Assembly: GCA_039928615.1 (NCBI GenBank)
Contig: JBDSSS010000132.1
Coordinates: 1-5,605, forward strand
From: JBDSSS01 sp039928615
Lineage (GTDB): Bacteria; Actinomycetota; Actinomycetes; Actinomycetales; Dermatophilaceae
DNA length: 5,605 bases
Direction: 5' to 3'
Shown here: positions 4,856 through 5,605 of the stretch, piece after piece
How the letters are laid out: every line of letters begins with the position of its first letter
How positions within the stretch are numbered: the first letter of the stretch is position 1
Translations under genes and position numbers: made by a program
Notes under the pieces: model-generated
Told to the model about the DNA's origin: nothing
Database searches by the model: none
Seen by the model: only the letters and a program-made list of their open reading frames with translations

Positions 4856-5605
4856 ATGGCCAAGCAGTTGGAGTTTGACGACGCGGCACGCAAGTCGCTC
4901 GAGCGCGGAGTCAACGCGCTCGCGAACGCCGTCAAGGTGACGCTCGGCCCCAAGGGCCGCAACGTCGTCATCGACAAGAAGTGGGGCGCCCCCACGATCA
5001 CGAACGACGGCGTGACGATCGCCCGCGAGATCGAGCTCGAGGACCCGTACGAGAACCTCGGCGCGCAGCTCGCCAAGGAGGTCGCCACCAAGACGAACGA
5101 CATCGCCGGTGACGGGACGACGACCGCGACGGTCCTCGCCCAGGCGATGGTCAAGGAGGGCCTGCGCAACGTGGCCGCCGGCGCCGCCCCCGCCGCCCTC
5201 AAGCGCGGCATGGACAAGGCCGTCACCGCGGTCAACGACCGTCTCCTCGAGAACGCTCGCGAGGTCGACGGCAAGGAGGAGATCGCCTCCGTCGCGACCC
5301 TCTCCGCCCAGGACCCCACCCTCGGCACGCTGATCAGCGAGGCCTTCGACAAGGTCGGCAAGGACGGCGTCATCACCGTCGAGGAGAGCTCGACCCCGAG
5401 CACCGAGCTCGAGTTCACCGAGGGCATGCAGTTCGACAAGGGCTACCTGTCGGCCTACTTCGTCACCGACACCGAGCGCATGGAGACCGTCCTCGAGGAC
5501 TGCTACGTGCTCATCAACCAGGGCAAGATCTCGGCCGTCGCCGACATCCTCCCGGTGCTCGAGAAGGTCGTGCAGTCCGGCAAGCCGCTGCTCATCATCG
5601 CCGAG
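4856..5605 (+). CDS. groEL: Chaperonin GroEL (Hsp60), N-terminal 250 codons (continues past the right edge)
   Basis: The frame is open from ATG 4856 to the window end and encodes the first 250 of about 540 residues. GroEL is the double-ring ATP-driven folding chamber, the partner of GroES. The equatorial ATP site is present: TLGPKGRNVVID (29-40), TNDGVTIAREIELEDPYENL (49-68) and the catalytic GDGTTTATVLAQ (85-96) with Asp86. The intermediate hinge SVATLSAQDPTLG (145-157) and the apical domain start (EGMQFDKGYLSAYFVTD, 189-205) follow. A good Shine-Dalgarno AAAGGA (4845-4850) lies 5 nt before the ATG. The 156-bp gap from groES holds a strong hairpin, and I see no convincing separate promoter. 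Being next to groES, it corresponds to the groEL1 position in actinobacteria that carry two groEL genes; the paralog-diagnostic C-terminus is outside the window. Confidence 0.98.
   Translation, partial: MAKQLEFDDAARKSLERGVNALANAVKVTLGPKGRNVVIDKKWGAPTITNDGVTIAREIELEDPYENLGAQLAKEVATKTNDIAGDGTTTATVLAQAMVKEGLRNVAAGAAPAALKRGMDKAVTAVNDRLLENAREVDGKEEIASVATLSAQDPTLGTLISEAFDKVGKDGVITVEESSTPSTELEFTEGMQFDKGYLSAYFVTDTERMETVLEDCYVLINQGKISAVADILPVLEKVVQSGKPLLIIAE

Noticed and set aside
4609..5439. Minus-strand 276-codon frame opposite groES/groEL
   Set aside because: It is antisense to highly conserved chaperonin coding sequence; Ser/Arg-rich shadow frame caused by GC-biased codons.
1..5605. tRNA/rRNA genes, CRISPR arrays, insertion sequences, phage or defence modules
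   Set aside because: No cloverleaf, spaced repeat array, transposase or long terminal inverted repeats could be found; the genes are ordinary metabolic, regulatory and chaperone genes of uniform composition.

Overview
The window is very GC-rich, and third codon positions are almost always G or C. The groES/groEL operon type, the CIRCE sites and the frequent GTG starts point to a high-GC actinobacterium. The protein style suggests Micrococcales, perhaps an Intrasporangiaceae-like genus; that family guess is an inference from memory and was not tested. Six complete protein genes are present, and two more run off the window edges.

Left part (1-2074). The first 61 codons of a lipoprotein gene run leftward off the edge. 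Facing away from it is a two-gene operon: a nucleoside hydrolase (255-1244), then a PfkB/ribokinase-type sugar kinase (1241-2074). The two overlap by ATGA. The obvious pathway is nucleoside -> base + ribose -> ribose 5-phosphate, i.e. nucleoside salvage.

Middle part (2073-2960). An ArsR-type winged-helix repressor (2115-2438) and an SRPBCC/AHSA1-like protein (2441-2929) are translated from one unit. Just in front lies a compact operator: two abutting copies of GTAAC-N6-GTTAC, arranged so that the whole is a 34-bp dyad centred on a perfect 16-bp palindrome. It overlaps a promoter whose predicted transcript begins at or next to the ATG, so the mRNA may be leaderless. The SRPBCC gene converges on a methyltransferase gene, and their stop codons sit in opposite arms of one inverted repeat, a possible two-way terminator.

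Right part (2957-5605). A class I SAM-dependent methyltransferase with a C-terminal THUMP-like region is encoded leftward (2957-4198). It is divergent from the heat-shock operon groES (4403-4699) - groEL (4856 to beyond the window). The shared 204-bp control region holds two CIRCE operators with the canonical 9-bp spacer. The first encloses the -35 of a good groES promoter and the second lies at the predicted transcription start, which implies tight HrcA repression. A 19-bp hairpin sits between groES and groEL.

Most of the window is ordinary chromosomal gene content. I see no mobile element, CRISPR array or RNA gene, and no convincing new defence or mobile system. The points most worth a second look are regulatory (tandem ArsR operator, double CIRCE, groES-groEL hairpin) and the apparent loss of the usual HD-motif histidine in the nucleoside hydrolase.
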